Part shown: positions 34,529 through 35,282 of the stretch, in pieces
Layout: each line of letters starts with the position of its first letter
Numbering within the stretch: the stretch's first letter is position 1
From: Candidatus Nitrosocosmicus sp.
GTDB lineage: Archaea; Thermoproteota; Nitrososphaeria; Nitrososphaerales; Nitrososphaeraceae
NCBI GenBank assembly: GCA_029194465.1
Contig: JARFXS010000027.1
Location: forward strand, 1-35,282
Length of the DNA stretch: 35,282 nt
Direction of reading: 5' to 3'
The notes under the pieces: model-generated
The model's database searches: none
What the model saw: only the letters and a program-made list of their open reading frames with translations
Told to the model about the DNA's origin: nothing
Program-made: the position numbers and the translations under genes

Positions 34529-35282
34529 ACTATCTATCAGGCAACATACTATTTAAAACCTGGTATCAAACGGTTTTTTATACCGAATAGTGCCAAATTT
34601 ACATATATCTGGTGCAATAATTAGAGAAAATTTGTTATTAGATAATTTATTCACAATTCGTAAATTTTCTGAATTTAAATATATTTACAATTTGATATCA
34701 TATTGATGTTTCAATAAAGATATTGAATGGGGTGGGCCAAAGCAAAGACATAGATCTCGAGTGCTTTCTCGTAAACCTCAAATCTCAAGAATTTGAAGAA
34801 ACTTATCTGGAAATTGGATCTATAATAACAGGTTGGAAAGAGAAACTAAATGGGCCACAATATAATATATCGCTACAATTAACAGTAGCGCGCTCTGTAA
34901 AAATCATGAGGATATCCATATGAGTTCGAATAGAGTCTATCTCACGAATCTTCGTATTTTCTGGTAACCTGGGATTCTTACAAATGAATGAGAAATTCAC
35001 AACGGTTATCGTCTTCTATCATATAGAAATACCTGATAATAGGGTATCAAGAGAATAATAGAAGAGTATTCTACAGCCACTTTCTACTTTATATAAATGA
35101 CTCTACTGTTTTTAGTGTTAGAGTTTTTAATCAAATCCTTTCATGGTGGACAACACAAAGTGGACCCATACCCGATTATGTCTTGAAGGATTTATGCCCA
35201 AGATTTGGAATCCCATTCTAGATAGATAGAACAAAACTCTTTTTACCTTTTGTTCCATCATAATTGGTTTTATGTAATGAAT
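34529..35282. other. right-end gap containing repeat R10
   Basis: Contains the phasin-like promoter and dispersed repeat R10. A plus-strand open frame 34723-34923 ends inside R10 and shows no recognised family; not called. Confidence 0.4.
34870..34920 (+). repeat. dispersed repeat copy R10 (type B right arm)
   Basis: CGCTACAATTAACAGTAGCG, CGCTCTGTAAAAATCATGAG, GATATCCATATG. The left arm pairs perfectly as CGCTAC/GTAGCG; relative to R6 the G-U pair is replaced by C-G. Confidence 0.8.

Noticed and set aside
8629..34920. Dispersed repeat as tRNA-derived element because of GGTTCGA-like cores
   Set aside because: No anticodon arm, D-arm or acceptor pairing can be drawn around the core; the resemblance is limited to six or seven bases.
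34723..34923. Plus-strand 66-codon frame
   Set aside because: It ends inside dispersed repeat R10, has no family signal, and its opposite strand is equally open.

Overview
The window looks like the chromosome of an AT-rich ammonia-oxidising archaeon of the Nitrososphaerales, most likely a Candidatus Nitrosocosmicus relative. This is inferred from low GC (about one third by eye), archaeal TATA boxes that usually sit about 25-35 bp before the start codon (leaderless or nearly leaderless transcripts, often TTG starts), no Shine-Dalgarno sites, and the protein families present. These include many secreted proteins, a PQQ-type dehydrogenase fused to a cupredoxin, Cache sensors, P-II-like and NRAMP proteins, TSP3-repeat and phasin-like proteins. 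No rRNA, intact tRNA, CRISPR array, transposase or integrase gene was seen.

Layout. 0-6 kb: secreted proteins (polysaccharide deacetylase, small Cys-rich and tandem-repeat proteins, an HtrA-like protease that has lost catalytic His and Ser, a protein with a DDSGG tail broken by repeat slippage). 6-11 kb: a decayed BNR/sialidase-like gene, an RHH-type DNA-binding protein, conserved hypotheticals and a decayed sensor-kinase fragment. 11-17 kb: a divergent P-II-like protein, an NRAMP-superfamily transporter, a zinc-ribbon protein, a CDF metal exporter and several small or broken genes. 17-22 kb: the PQQ dehydrogenase-cupredoxin, a YVTN-propeller remnant, and a divergent pair of an extracellular solute-binding protein and a two-TM Cache protein without a kinase domain. 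22.2-27.2 kb: almost 5 kb with no intact gene, holding ABM-type and Cache pseudogenes, unassigned coding remnants, tRNA-like 3' pieces, three related hairpins and repeats. 27.4-35.3 kb: a large TSP3 calcium-binding repeat protein with two opposite frameshifts, a PsbP-like protein, a Cys-rich secreted protein, a tiny zinc ribbon, a TPR remnant and a frameshifted phasin-like gene.

Only about half the window is intact coding sequence. At least ten gaps contain recognisable decayed genes, so the dominant theme is gene decay around a surface-protein, metal-transport and sensing gene set. The best candidate for something undescribed is a dispersed intergenic repeat (ten or more copies, all in one orientation). 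Its left arm folds into a hairpin, with a compensatory base change in one copy, and it joins one of two different right arms. Other leads are the kinase-less SBP/Cache pair, the HtrA pseudoprotease and the P-II-like protein without the ATP-binding loop signature.
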